A DNA stretch of 12,916 bases from Paracoccaceae bacterium (lineage in GTDB: Bacteria; Pseudomonadota; Alphaproteobacteria; Rhodobacterales; Rhodobacteraceae). Position numbers and translations under genes: made by a program. Location: positions 1 to 12,916 of the forward strand of contig SKUV01000010.1 in the NCBI GenBank assembly GCA_007129775.1. Reading direction: 5' to 3'. Of this stretch, positions 1-6,957 are shown one piece after another. The notes beneath the pieces were generated by a model, which was not told where the DNA came from, ran no database searches, and worked only from the letters and a program-made list of their open reading frames with translations. Position 1 is the first letter of the stretch. Every line of letters starts with the position of its first letter.

Positions 1-2
1 AA

Positions 3-86
3 TGGTGGGCGACCCTGGAATCGAACCAGGCATGGGTCTCCCCGGCGGAGTTACAGTCCGCTGCCGCACCTTGCAGCACGTCGCCC
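3..86 (-). tRNA. tRNA-Tyr (anticodon GTA), CCA encoded
   Basis: Read on the minus strand this folds as a class II tRNA. The acceptor stem GGGCGAC pairs with GTCGCCC (7-13 with 80-86). The D stem is GCTGC/GCAGC, the anticodon stem GCGGA/TCCGC encloses the loop CTGTAAC giving anticodon GTA (tyrosine), there is a long variable arm as bacterial tRNA-Tyr requires, and the T arm is CCTGG-TTCGATT-CCAGG. The 3' CCA is encoded (3-5). It is transcribed divergently from rlmB and has a promoter directly upstream. Confidence 0.97.
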
Positions 87-98
87 GACGCGAGGTGC

Positions 99-127
99 GG
101 GATACTTGAGCCCCTGCAAAGCGTCAA
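99..127 (-). promoter_or_regulatory. sigma-70 type promoter of tRNA-Tyr
   Basis: On the minus strand TTGACG (122-127) is followed after exactly 17 bases by TATCCC (99-104), and the tRNA 5' end lies 12 bases further on (86). The spacing and a -35 close to TTGACA make this a good housekeeping promoter for the tRNA. Confidence 0.6.
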
Positions 128-269
128 CCGGAAAAACCGGCGGCGCGGCCGGCGGGCGTCAGCGGCCCGCGCCGATCCTGCGCGCTTGCAAGCCCGCGCC
201 GGTGGCCCCATGGTGCGCGGCGCGGCGAGGCGCCGCAAGCACCGGGATGCGAGCACGGGGAATCGCGCC

Positions 270-1106
270 ATGAAGAAACCCGCCTGGGTGATCGAGAAGG
301 AACGCGCGCGCCGCGCGGCAGCGGCGCAGACGGTCTGGCTCTTCGGTCTGCACGCGGTGCGCGATGCCCTTCTGAACCCCATGCGCCAACGTTTGCGGCT
401 GGTGCTGACGAAGAACGCCGCCGACCGTCTGGCCGAGGCCATTTCCGCCAGCGGCATGACGCCCGAGATCGCCGACCCGCGCCGCTTCGACGTGCCCATC
501 GACCCGGGCTCGGTGCATCAGGGCGCGGCACTGGAGGTGCGGCCGCTGGACTGGGGGCGTCTGGGTGACGCCTGTGCGCCGGGCCGGGCGGGCACGCCCG
601 CGGGCGTGCCGGTGGCGGTGTTGCTCGACCGGGTGAGCGACCCGCATAATGTGGGCGCCGTGCTGCGCTCGGCCGAGGTCTTCGGCGCGCGCGCGGTGAT
701 CGCGCCGCAGCGCCATTCCGCCCCCGAAACCGGCGCGCTGGCCAAGACCGCCAGCGGCGCGCTGGAGCGTCAGCCCTATCTGCGGGTGGGCAATCTGGCC
801 GAGGCGATGGAGACGTTGCGCGGCATGGGATATTTTCTGATCGGCCTCGACGGGACGGGGCAGACCCCGCTGGAAGCGGCGCTGGAGGGCGTGCGGGGCC
901 GCCCGCTGGGGCTGGTGCTGGGGGCAGAGGGGCCGGGGCTGCGCGCCCGCACGCGCGAGACCTGCGACGTGATCGCGCATATTCCCGCGGCCGGGGCCTT
1001 CGGCTCGCTCAATGTCTCGAACGCGGCGGCTGTGGCGCTTTATGCCGCGACGGCGGGGCAGGGCGCGCGTGGCGCGGATGGCAGCGGGGACACGCCTGCG
1101 CGATAA
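270..1106 (+). CDS. rlmB: RlmB-type 23S rRNA (guanosine-2'-O)-methyltransferase
   Basis: This is a TrmH/SpoU-family methyltransferase, 278 aa from the chosen start. It is expected to methylate the 2'-O of G2251 (E. coli numbering) in 23S rRNA using SAM. Visible are an N-terminal RNA-binding segment beginning WLFGLHAVRDAL (about residues 23-34), then the trefoil-knot SPOUT domain. Motif 1 is DPHNVGAVLRSAEVFGA (N127, R133), motif 2 LVLGAEGPGL (E220), and motif 3 LNVSNAAAVALY (N248, S250, N251). The ATG at 270 is preferred over an in-frame ATG at 186, because the extra 28 residues are Arg/Gly-rich and resemble no family member, and MKKPAWVIEKE is a normal start. The alternative, a tRNA-specific TrmH, is less likely given the RlmB-type N-terminal domain. 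It is the first gene after tRNA-Tyr; the YHS gene follows 91 bases later on the same strand. Confidence 0.93.
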   Translation: MKKPAWVIEKERARRAAAAQTVWLFGLHAVRDALLNPMRQRLRLVLTKNAADRLAEAISASGMTPEIADPRRFDVPIDPGSVHQGAALEVRPLDWGRLGDACAPGRAGTPAGVPVAVLLDRVSDPHNVGAVLRSAEVFGARAVIAPQRHSAPETGALAKTASGALERQPYLRVGNLAEAMETLRGMGYFLIGLDGTGQTPLEAALEGVRGRPLGLVLGAEGPGLRARTRETCDVIAHIPAAGAFGSLNVSNAAAVALYAATAGQGARGADGSGDTPAR

Positions 1107-1197
1107 GCGCATCACGCTTGCGGGAGGGGCCTTTCCACCCGCCTGCGGCTGCGCCATCCTTCGGGGTCTGACCGCTGCCTTCGGAATCGCGCCCCTG

Positions 1198-1644
1198 ATG
1201 CCCATCGCCCGACGATCCCTGCTGCTCGCCACCCTTGCGCTGGGGCTGGATAGTGCCCTGCGCGCGCCCGCCGCGCTGGCCGATCCGGGCGGTGTGGCGC
1301 TGATGGGCTATGACGCGGTGGCCTATTTCAAGGCCGGCGAGGCAATGCCCGGCGCGGGCCATATCGCGCTGCGCTGGCGCGGCCTGCTGTGGCATTTCGC
1401 CAGCGTCGAGAACCGCGCCGCTTTCGAGGCGAACCCGCGCGCCTATGCGCCGCAGTTCGGCGGGCTCTGCCCGATCGCGCTGAGCCGCGGCGAGGTGGTG
1501 CTGGGTGATCCGCGCAACTGGACGATTCGCGACGGCAAGCTGTTTTTTTCGGCCTCGCCCGAGGGGATCGAGGAGCTTCGCGGCAACATGAACAGCTTCG
1601 TGTCCCGGGCGGCCGAAGAATTTCACAGCTTGCAACGGCGCTGA
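1198..1644 (+). CDS. exported YHS-domain protein
   Basis: A 148-aa protein with an N-terminal export signal: RR at residues 5-6, a hydrophobic core LLLATLALGL, and likely cleavage after ALA at about residue 28. The twin arginine in ARRSLLLA suggests Tat export but does not prove it. The mature part has the YHS-like pattern: GYDAVAYFK (37-45), WRGLLWHFAS (60-69), then ENRAAFEANPRAYAPQFGG and a single Cys91. The family is widespread in Rhodobacterales and other proteobacteria and is often annotated as a YHS domain-containing (seleno)protein. Here the key position is an ordinary TGC cysteine. Metal binding is plausible from the domain name and the Cys, but the function is unknown. The start at 1198 was chosen because it places the signal peptide at the N-terminus; the ribosome binding site is weak, and the longer in-frame opening reads through rlmB. 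Confidence 0.8.
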   Translation: MPIARRSLLLATLALGLDSALRAPAALADPGGVALMGYDAVAYFKAGEAMPGAGHIALRWRGLLWHFASVENRAAFEANPRAYAPQFGGLCPIALSRGEVVLGDPRNWTIRDGKLFFSASPEGIEELRGNMNSFVSRAAEEFHSLQRR

Positions 1645-1716
1645 GGCGGAACCGGCCGGCGCCGGTGCGCCGTGCAGCAGGCTTCGACCCTGCGCGCGTG
1701 CCCGGATGCGCCGGCC

Positions 1717-1877
1717 ATGCGACATAACGCATTATTCACAGCTTCGAGATAGCTCTGGAATCACGCCGGAGCATACTTATGTCTCTAGGCGAGGCGTGAG
1801 ACCGGAACTTTCGCGTCTTTCTTCACTGTCCCTCGTTCCGTTACTGGCGCCCGGCCTTATGGACCGGGCGCTTTTTT
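1717..1877 (+). ncRNA. possible small RNA or structured 3' UTR (unidentified)
   Basis: Between the YHS gene and the terminator lie about 200 bases that resemble no coding sequence. By hand count 1721-1840 is about 52% GC, clearly below its neighbours. It contains a 5-bp dyad ATGCG/CGCAT (1717-1732), a 7-bp hairpin TCACGCC/GGCGTGA (1761-1767 with 1793-1799), and a strong terminator hairpin at the end. That arrangement fits an independent sRNA or an sRNA released from the YHS mRNA 3' end. I see no convincing promoter and recognise no known family, so it may simply be a 3' UTR. Confidence 0.3.
1847..1877 (+). terminator. rho-independent terminator
   Basis: GCGCCCGG (1847-1854) pairs perfectly with CCGGGCGC (1864-1871) around a 9-base loop, followed at once by six T (1872-1877). 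The T-run is only on the plus strand, so it ends rightward transcription from the YHS gene or the possible small RNA. It does not serve the opposing gene, whose stop is at 1891. Confidence 0.92.
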
Positions 1878-1890
1878 GTGGGGTCGCGCG

Positions 1891-3012
1891 TCAGAGCGCG
1901 AAGCGCAGGATCGCGGCCAGCGATTCGCCTTGCGGGATATCCTCGCGGCGCACGCCAAGGACCGTGCCGCCGGTGGCCAGAACCCGGCCGGCGATTTCGT
2001 CCACCACACCGTAGCTGGTGGCGTTCTCGCTGTCGTCGAAGGTGATCTCGCCGCTCTGCTCGTCCACCATGCCGGGCATCACCTCGTCGATATCCACCAG
2101 CAGCGTATCGATTGCGCCGAAAGTAGCGGCCCGGGCCGCGCGGGCGACCTGCGTCGTCGCCCGGCCCTCGTTTTCGCGCGCGGCGTAAAGCGCGTGAATG
2201 TCCTTCAGACGCGCGGCATGGAGCGCATCGAGAATCCCGCGCGCCTCGCTGCCCAGTTCATGGGCGGGCACCCGCACCGGGCTTTTCTCGATCGCGTCGG
2301 GGGCCAGATGATCATAGGTGTTGACCGAGCGGTAGATCGACAGCAGAGGCTCCGCGGCCGCCACGATCAGCGGCTCCGACCGGCCCGACAGCAGCGGGCG
2401 CAGGGCCGCATCGACCCGCCGGCAATAGGCGCGCAGCAGCACCTTCTGGCCCTCGCCCCCGCCCAGACGGCCGGAGTAGTTGCGCGAATTCACATTGGCC
2501 GTCCCGGCGACCGAGGCCGCATCCTTGGGCAGGCCGGGCACCCGGATTTCTTCGCCCGCGGCATCGGCCAGAACCTCGACCACCCGCACCTCGTTTTCCG
2601 CCAGCGCCAGCACGAAGGCGTGCTGCGGCACCGACACCGCACGGATCAGCGGCTTGATGTGGAACCGGTCGGCGACCTGCACGGTCTCGGACAGGTGGTT
2701 GGGCAGACGGAAAGTGCGGATGCTGTCGGGGGTGACGAAAACCACAAGGCTGTTGGACTGGAATGTCCAGAAATCGTCATCGTCGATCAGGTCCTGCACC
2801 TGTTCGGAGACCGGCCAGATCGTGCGCTTGGCGGCGCCGGCCTCTTCCAGTTGCGCCTCGGCCTGTTTCAGAAGCTGGCCGAGCCGGGTGCGCGCCTCGC
2901 CGATCCTCTGGGTTTCGGGCGTAGTGGCGAGATAGATCGAGACCGACGCCTCGGCCCGCGCCGCAACCAGCGCCTGCATTTCGGATTTGGTGGGAATATC
3001 GACGTAAAGCAT
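1891..3012 (-). CDS. bacterial eRF1-like (baeRF family) protein
   Basis: A 373-aa soluble protein that resembles the bacterial archaeo-eukaryotic release factor (baeRF) families defined from comparison with eRF1. The middle part has a glycine-rich loop GRLGGGEGQK (181-190) followed by a basic amphipathic helix LLRAYCRRVDAALRPLL. This is the place where eRF1 and relatives carry the GGQ-type peptidyl-tRNA hydrolysis loop. The C-terminal part (about 305-370) has the eRF1-domain-3-like pattern TLLVDIDEVMPG, then SYGVVDEIAGRVLATGG and LAAILRF. Family knowledge points to ribosome rescue or stress-linked translation control, but no member's role is settled and I cannot assign the family number. The start ATG has GGAGG four bases upstream. 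It lies 92 bases after hisE on the same strand, with a GC-rich stem-loop in the gap, so it may or may not be co-transcribed. Confidence 0.75.
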   Translation of the reverse strand: MLYVDIPTKSEMQALVAARAEASVSIYLATTPETQRIGEARTRLGQLLKQAEAQLEEAGAAKRTIWPVSEQVQDLIDDDDFWTFQSNSLVVFVTPDSIRTFRLPNHLSETVQVADRFHIKPLIRAVSVPQHAFVLALAENEVRVVEVLADAAGEEIRVPGLPKDAASVAGTANVNSRNYSGRLGGGEGQKVLLRAYCRRVDAALRPLLSGRSEPLIVAAAEPLLSIYRSVNTYDHLAPDAIEKSPVRVPAHELGSEARGILDALHAARLKDIHALYAARENEGRATTQVARAARAATFGAIDTLLVDIDEVMPGMVDEQSGEITFDDSENATSYGVVDEIAGRVLATGGTVLGVRREDIPQGESLAAILRFAL

Positions 3013-3034
3013 TGTGCCTCCGGTTCAGGAATTC

Positions 3035-3061
3035 CCCGCCCAAGTCGCATGAAGGGGCGGG
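3035..3061 (-). other. GC-rich stem-loop between hisE and the baeRF gene
   Basis: CCCGCCC (3035-3041) and GGGCGGG (3055-3061) form a perfect 7-bp stem with a 13-base loop in the 92-base gap. No T-run follows on either strand, so it is not a classical terminator. It could mark a processing site, weak attenuation or transcript separation. Confidence 0.35.
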
Positions 3062-3104
3062 AAGATCAACGCATGGCTTGGCGCGGGCGATCCCGCATCG
3101 GCGA

Positions 3105-3428
3105 TCAGCCGCGGGCGGCCTTTTCGGCAAGGCCGGAGCGGCCCTCGCGCCGCTCCAGTTCGGCCAGAACATCGGCCAGCGCCACATCGCGTGCGGCCAG
3201 CATGACCAGCAGGTGATAGAGCACGTCCGCCGCCTCTGATGTCAGGCGCGCGCGGTCGCCGCGCACGGCCTCGATCACCGCTTCCACCGCCTCTTCGCCG
3301 AATTTGCGCGCGCAGGTCTCCGGGCCCTCGGCCAGCAGACGCGCGGTCCAGCTTTCGCCCGGGTCAGTGCCGCGTCGCGCGGCGATGGTGGCGGCCAGAC
3401 GGTCGAGCGGATGGGCGGGGGCGGTCAT
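3105..3428 (-). CDS. hisE: phosphoribosyl-ATP pyrophosphatase HisE
   Basis: This 107-aa protein has the normal length of a stand-alone HisE, an all-alpha MazG-like enzyme that hydrolyses PR-ATP to PR-AMP and pyrophosphate in the second step of histidine synthesis. The metal-binding pattern is clear: ARKFGEEAVEAVIEA (E46, E49), then SEAADVLYHLLVML (E65, D68). The N-terminus LDRLAATIAAR and the WTARLLAEGPE segment are also typical. It is not fused to HisI, as is usual in alphaproteobacteria. Its ATG (3426-3428) overlaps the hisF stop TGA (3425-3427) in an ATGA junction, so translation is probably coupled to hisF. A longer in-frame opening upstream of this ATG only reads through hisF. Confidence 0.96.
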   Translation of the reverse strand: MTAPAHPLDRLAATIAARRGTDPGESWTARLLAEGPETCARKFGEEAVEAVIEAVRGDRARLTSEAADVLYHLLVMLAARDVALADVLAELERREGRSGLAEKAARG

Positions 3429-4186
3429 GCAAGCCTCACGGGGATGCCGGCGGCGGCCATATGGGCCTTGGCCTCGCCGATGGTGAATTCGCCGAAATGA
3501 AAGATCGAGGCGGCAAGGACCGCACTCGCCCGCCCCTCCGTCACGCCTTCGACCAGATGGTCGAGCGTGCCGACACCGCCGCTGGCGATCACCGGCACGG
3601 GCACCGCATCGGCGATGGCGCGGGTCAGGGGAAGGTTGAAGCCCGCGCGTGTGCCGTCGCGATCCATGCTGGTCAGCAGGATCTCGCCCGCGCCCCTGGA
3701 CGCCACATCGCGGGCAAACTCCACCGCGTCGATGCCCGTGGGCCGGCGCCCGCCATGGGTGAAGATCTGCCACCGGCCCGGCGCCACGGTCTTGGCGTCG
3801 ATGGCCACGACAATGCACTGGCTGCCGAAGCGGTCGGCGGCGCGCGCGACCACATCCGGGTCGGCCACGGCGGCGGAGTTGAACGACACCTTGTCCGCCC
3901 CGGCCAGCAGAAGCGCGCGCACATCCTGCGGCGTGCGCACGCCCCCGCCCACGGTCAGCGGCATGAAGCACTGCTCGGCGGTGCGGGTCACGAGGTCATA
4001 CATCGTGCCGCGATTCTCGTGGGTGGCGTGAATGTCGAGGAAACACAATTCATCCGCGCCGGCCGCGTCATAGGCCCGCGCGGCCTCCACCGGGTCGCCG
4101 GCATCCACCAGATCGACGAAATTGACGCCCTTGACCACGCGGCCGTCGGCCACGTCGAGGCAGGGGATGATCCGGGTCTTGAGCAT
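3425..4186 (-). CDS. hisF: imidazole glycerol phosphate synthase cyclase subunit HisF
   Basis: A 253-aa TIM-barrel enzyme. With HisH it converts PRFAR and glutamine-derived ammonia to imidazole glycerol phosphate and AICAR, linking histidine to purine synthesis. The start MLKTRIIPCLDVADGRVVKG is the family signature with catalytic Asp11, and the second catalytic aspartate is Asp130 in VVAIDAKTV. Phosphate-binding GGG (80-82) and IASGGVG (200-206) are present. The start at 4186 has GGAGG just upstream and gives the standard N-terminus; an in-frame ATG at 4240 would add 18 unrelated residues. It is 116 bases downstream of hisA and overlaps hisE by four bases. Its partner hisH lies about 3.7 kb away beyond the transporter block. 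Confidence 0.98.
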   Translation of the reverse strand: MLKTRIIPCLDVADGRVVKGVNFVDLVDAGDPVEAARAYDAAGADELCFLDIHATHENRGTMYDLVTRTAEQCFMPLTVGGGVRTPQDVRALLLAGADKVSFNSAAVADPDVVARAADRFGSQCIVVAIDAKTVAPGRWQIFTHGGRRPTGIDAVEFARDVASRGAGEILLTSMDRDGTRAGFNLPLTRAIADAVPVPVIASGGVGTLDHLVEGVTEGRASAVLAASIFHFGEFTIGEAKAHMAAAGIPVRLA

Positions 4187-4236
4187 GGTCCCTCCGCATG
4201 GCTCGCGCGCGCTTCTCGCCCAGCGGGGCGGATCAA

Positions 4237-4318
4237 TCAACCCTGCGGCCGCACCGGCGGCCCCTTTGGCCAGCCCAGCGCCGGGTCAACCCTGCGCCGG
4301 GATCAGCCCAGCGCCGCC
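4237..4318. repeat. imperfect 16-17 bp direct repeats between hisF and hisA
   Basis: On the plus strand related units start near 4237 (TCAACCCTGCGGCCG), 4271 (CAGCCCAGCGCCGGG), 4286 (TCAACCCTGCGCCGGG) and 4302 (ATCAGCCCAGCGCCG). Unit spacing is 15-17 bases, except for a gap of about 34 before the second unit, which could hold one degenerate unit. The last unit spans the hisA stop codon region, so the array may have grown by duplication of the hisA 3' end. Confidence 0.5.
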
Positions 4319-5019
4319 AGCGCCGCCCGCAAATCGAGCGCGCCGTCATAAAGCGCCCGGCCCGAGATCGCGCCGGCGATGCCGCCCGCATCGCGCAGCG
4401 CCAGAAGATCGGCGAGCGACGACACCCCGCCCGAAGCGATCACCGGAATCGCCACCGCCTGCGCCAGCGCCGCCGTGGCCGCAGTATTCGGCCCCTGCAT
4501 GGCGCCGTCGCGCTCGATATCGGTGTAGATGATCGCCGCCACGCCGGCATCCTCGAAACTGCGGGCAAGATCGGTGGCCTGCACCTCGGTCACCTCGGCC
4601 CAGCCGCGCGTGGCCACGCGGCCGCCGCGCGCGTCGATGCCCACGGCAACCTGCCCGGGAAAGGCCGCCGCCGCCTGCCGCACCAGTGCCGGATCCTCCA
4701 CCGCCACGGTGCCGAGGATCACCCGCGCCACGCCGCGCTTCAGCCAGCCCTCGATCGTGGCCATGTCGCGGATGCCGCCGCCGAGCTGGCAGGGCAGGTC
4801 CACCGCATCGAGGATCGCCTCCACCGCCGTCCCGTTGACCGGCGCGCCCGCGAAGGCACCGTTCAGATCCACCAGATGCAGCCATGCGCAGCCCGCATCG
4901 GCAAAGGCGCGGGCCTGCGCCGCCGGGTCCTCGCCGAACACCGTGGCCTTGTCCATATCGCCGCGCAGCAGCCGCACGCACTGGCCGTCCTTGAGGTCGA
5001 TCGCGGGGTAGAGGATCAT
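4303..5019 (-). CDS. hisA: ProFAR isomerase HisA
   Basis: This 238-aa half-barrel-duplicated TIM barrel is the phosphoribosylformimino-5-aminoimidazole carboxamide ribotide isomerase, which performs the Amadori rearrangement to PRFAR, the substrate of HisF-HisH. Seen are MILYPAIDLKDGQCVRL with Asp8, the LGGGIRD phosphate loop (79-85), VGIDARGG with Asp129, TDIERDGAMQGPN (166-178) and VIASGGVSS (193-201). The arginine and glycine pattern separates it from HisF. It is the first his gene after the opposite-strand transporter block, so it should have its own promoter in 5020-5167; I do not see a convincing one. GGAAGG upstream may be the ribosome binding site. Confidence 0.98.
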   Translation of the reverse strand: MILYPAIDLKDGQCVRLLRGDMDKATVFGEDPAAQARAFADAGCAWLHLVDLNGAFAGAPVNGTAVEAILDAVDLPCQLGGGIRDMATIEGWLKRGVARVILGTVAVEDPALVRQAAAAFPGQVAVGIDARGGRVATRGWAEVTEVQATDLARSFEDAGVAAIIYTDIERDGAMQGPNTAATAALAQAVAIPVIASGGVSSLADLLALRDAGGIAGAISGRALYDGALDLRAALAALG

Positions 5020-5106
5020 CGCTTGGCCTTCCGCTGTGGTCGTTCGTCGGAGGTCTTAGCGCCAATGCGGCGGCCCCGCCAGCCCGCCATGTTGGCGCAA
5101 ACCGGC

Positions 5107-5135
5107 TTGCCATTCCGGTCCCCGGCACCTATGGC
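5107..5135 (+). promoter_or_regulatory. candidate promoter of the transporter block
   Basis: TTGCCA (5107-5112), a 17-base spacer, then TATGGC (5130-5135), 32 bases before the first start codon of the rightward block. The -35 matches TTGACA at five of six positions; the -10 is weak. Confidence 0.35.
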
Positions 5136-5167
5136 GGACGTCCTTTCGTGCAACCGGGGGCTGAGGC

Positions 5168-5380
5168 ATGGCGGATCGCGGAAACGGGGGTGCAGCCGAT
5201 GCGCGCGGGCGCGCGCTGTGGCTGGCGGTGATGGCGGCGCTGGTTCTGGCCGGGGGCGCGGTGCCCTACGGCCTCTTGGCGGGGCCGGCGCCGGGTCTGG
5301 CGGTGGCGGGCTTCTGGGTCGGCTTCGGCATCGCGGTGATCGCGATGATCGCCGTGGCCACCCTGCGCTGGCGGGATTGA
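5168..5380 (+). CDS. small two-TM protein ahead of a sodium:solute symporter
   Basis: A 70-aa protein made almost wholly of two hydrophobic helices: ALWLAVMAALVLAGGAVPYGLL (about 16-37) and GLAVAGFWVGFGIAVIAMIAV (about 43-63), with a basic or charged end TLRWRD. Small membrane proteins of this size are often encoded just before SSS-family symporters (for example YhdT before PanF, and DUF3311/DUF4212 families). I cannot assign it to one with certainty. Only four bases separate its stop from the ATG of the symporter, so the two are almost surely co-transcribed and the product may be an accessory subunit. Start 5168 gives a short hydrophilic cytoplasmic head; GAGG lies unusually close to the ATG. 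Confidence 0.72.
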   Translation: MADRGNGGAADARGRALWLAVMAALVLAGGAVPYGLLAGPAPGLAVAGFWVGFGIAVIAMIAVATLRWRD

Positions 5381-5384
5381 GCCG

Positions 5385-6854
5385 ATGATCGCACCCGCCC
5401 TGATCTGGGCCGTGATCGCGGCTTTCGCCACGCTCGGCTGCATCATCGCCTTGCGCGCATGGCGCCGCACCACCGGCACGGCGGGGGATTACTATCTCGG
5501 CGGCGGGCGGATGGGGGGCGTCGTCGCGGGGCTGTCCTATGCGGCGACCACCTATTCGGCCTTCATGCTGGTGGTGCTGACGGGGCTGACCTATCGCGGC
5601 GGGATGGGTGCGCTGGGCTTCGAATTGATCTATTTCGCGGGGCTGGGGCTTCTGGTGATCTTCGCGCCGCGCTTCTGGCTCGCCTCGCGGCGCTGGGGCT
5701 TCATCTCGCCGACCGAGATGGTGGGCGCGCGTTATGGCTCCCCGCTGGTGGCCAAGGTGATGGCGGGCCTGAGCCTTCTGTTCCTGCTGCCCTATTGCAC
5801 GACGCAGATGGCCGGTATCGGGCTGTTGCTGTCGGGGGTGACCGGCGGGCAGATCACGCTCTTTCAGGCGGTGGCCACGGGCGCGGTGCTGGCGCTGTTC
5901 TGGGCGCTGGTGGCGGGGCTGCGCTCGGTTGCGTGGACGGATGCGGCGCTGTCTGGGGTGATGTTTGTATCGGCGCTGCTGGCGGTGGGCTTTGCGGTAT
6001 CCTATCTGGGCGGCTGGGGCGCCTTCATCGCCCGGGCCGAGGCCGAGAACCCTGAATGGCTCGGCGTGCCCGGCCCGGGGTTGTGGAGCCTGCCGACCTT
6101 TCTGGCGCTGTCGTTTCCGTGGTTCTTTTTCGTGCTGTCGAACCCGCAGGTCAGCCAGCGGCTGTTCATCCTGCGCGATTTCGCGGCCATGCGCACGATG
6201 ATCCTGTGGGTGCTGGGCTTCGGCTTTGTCTTCACGCTGGTCTCGGTGCTCTGGGGCTTCGCCGCGCTGCAGATCGCGCCGGGGCTGGAGAATACCTCGA
6301 TGGCGACGCCGGCGCTTCTGGGCTCGGGCGCGGTGCCGGTCTGGGTGGCGCTGCTCCTGATCCTCGGGATCCTGTCGGCGGCGATCTCGACGCTCGATTC
6401 CATCGCGCTGACGGTGGGCGCGATGGTGGCGCGCGATGTGGTGGGCAAGTCCGGCGGCGATGGCGCACAAATCCTCGCCGGGCGGATCGTGATGGTGATC
6501 GTGATCCTGTTCGCGAGCTTTTTCGCGCTGGAACAGGCGCAGATCGTGGATCAACTGGCCGCGCTTTCGGCGGCGGGGCTGCTGGTGGCGGTGCCGCCCA
6601 TCGTCGGTGCGTTCTTCTGGCGGCGCGGCACCGCCGCCGGCGCGCTGGCCGGCATGACCGGCGGTGCCGCAGTGGCGATCTGGCTGGCGCTGGGGCAGGG
6701 GATGAGCGTTTTCAACCCGGTCCTGCCCTTCAGCGTGGCCGGGGCGAGCGTGGTGCTGTTCGTGGCCGTCAGCCTGCTGTCGCGCCCGCGGCCCGGGGCG
6801 CTCGATTTCCAGAGCGAACTGGCCGACGAACTGGCCCGCCACCGGGCGTGGTGA
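5385..6854 (+). CDS. sodium:solute symporter (SSS family)
   Basis: A 489-aa inner-membrane protein with about 12-13 hydrophobic segments, the size and layout of the SSS (SLC5-like) family, which drives solute uptake with the sodium gradient. Family features include DYYLGGGRMGG near the N-terminus (about 31-41), then LSYAATTYSAFMLV in the first core helix, SPTEMVGARYGS, the loop SNPQVSQRLFILRD, and GILSAAISTLDSIALTVGAMVARD, where the conserved Ser/Thr residues line the sodium site. Substrate is not readable; general resemblance is to PanF/PutP-like members, and pantothenate or another organic acid is only a guess. It is preceded by a small membrane protein and followed after 103 bases by an EamA transporter. 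The block interrupts the his genes on the opposite strand. Confidence 0.92.
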   Translation: MIAPALIWAVIAAFATLGCIIALRAWRRTTGTAGDYYLGGGRMGGVVAGLSYAATTYSAFMLVVLTGLTYRGGMGALGFELIYFAGLGLLVIFAPRFWLASRRWGFISPTEMVGARYGSPLVAKVMAGLSLLFLLPYCTTQMAGIGLLLSGVTGGQITLFQAVATGAVLALFWALVAGLRSVAWTDAALSGVMFVSALLAVGFAVSYLGGWGAFIARAEAENPEWLGVPGPGLWSLPTFLALSFPWFFFVLSNPQVSQRLFILRDFAAMRTMILWVLGFGFVFTLVSVLWGFAALQIAPGLENTSMATPALLGSGAVPVWVALLLILGILSAAISTLDSIALTVGAMVARDVVGKSGGDGAQILAGRIVMVIVILFASFFALEQAQIVDQLAALSAAGLLVAVPPIVGAFFWRRGTAAGALAGMTGGAAVAIWLALGQGMSVFNPVLPFSVAGASVVLFVAVSLLSRPRPGALDFQSELADELARHRAW

Positions 6855-6876
6855 CGCGGCCGGCCGGCGCCGCGTC
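6853..6876 (+). other. stem-loop at the symporter stop codon
   Basis: GACGCGGC (6853-6860) and GCCGCGTC (6869-6876) form a perfect 8-bp stem with an 8-base loop, starting inside the TGA stop. There is no T-run, so it is more likely an mRNA-stability or attenuation structure than an intrinsic terminator. It could lower expression of the downstream gene. Confidence 0.35.
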
Positions 6877-6957
6877 GCCGTCGAAGCCGCAGGAACCGGG
6901 TCGCCACCGCCCGCCCGGGCCGGTAGACCCGGCCCATCCGGCAGACGAGGGCGGGCC

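Noticed and set aside
186..269. Longer N-terminus for rlmB
   Set aside because: The added 28 residues are Arg/Gly-rich and unlike the family; the start at 270 gives the expected N-terminus.
1876..3216. Rightward open frame opposite the baeRF gene
   Set aside because: It has no recognisable domain, while the opposite strand has a ribosome binding site, family motifs and sensible composition.
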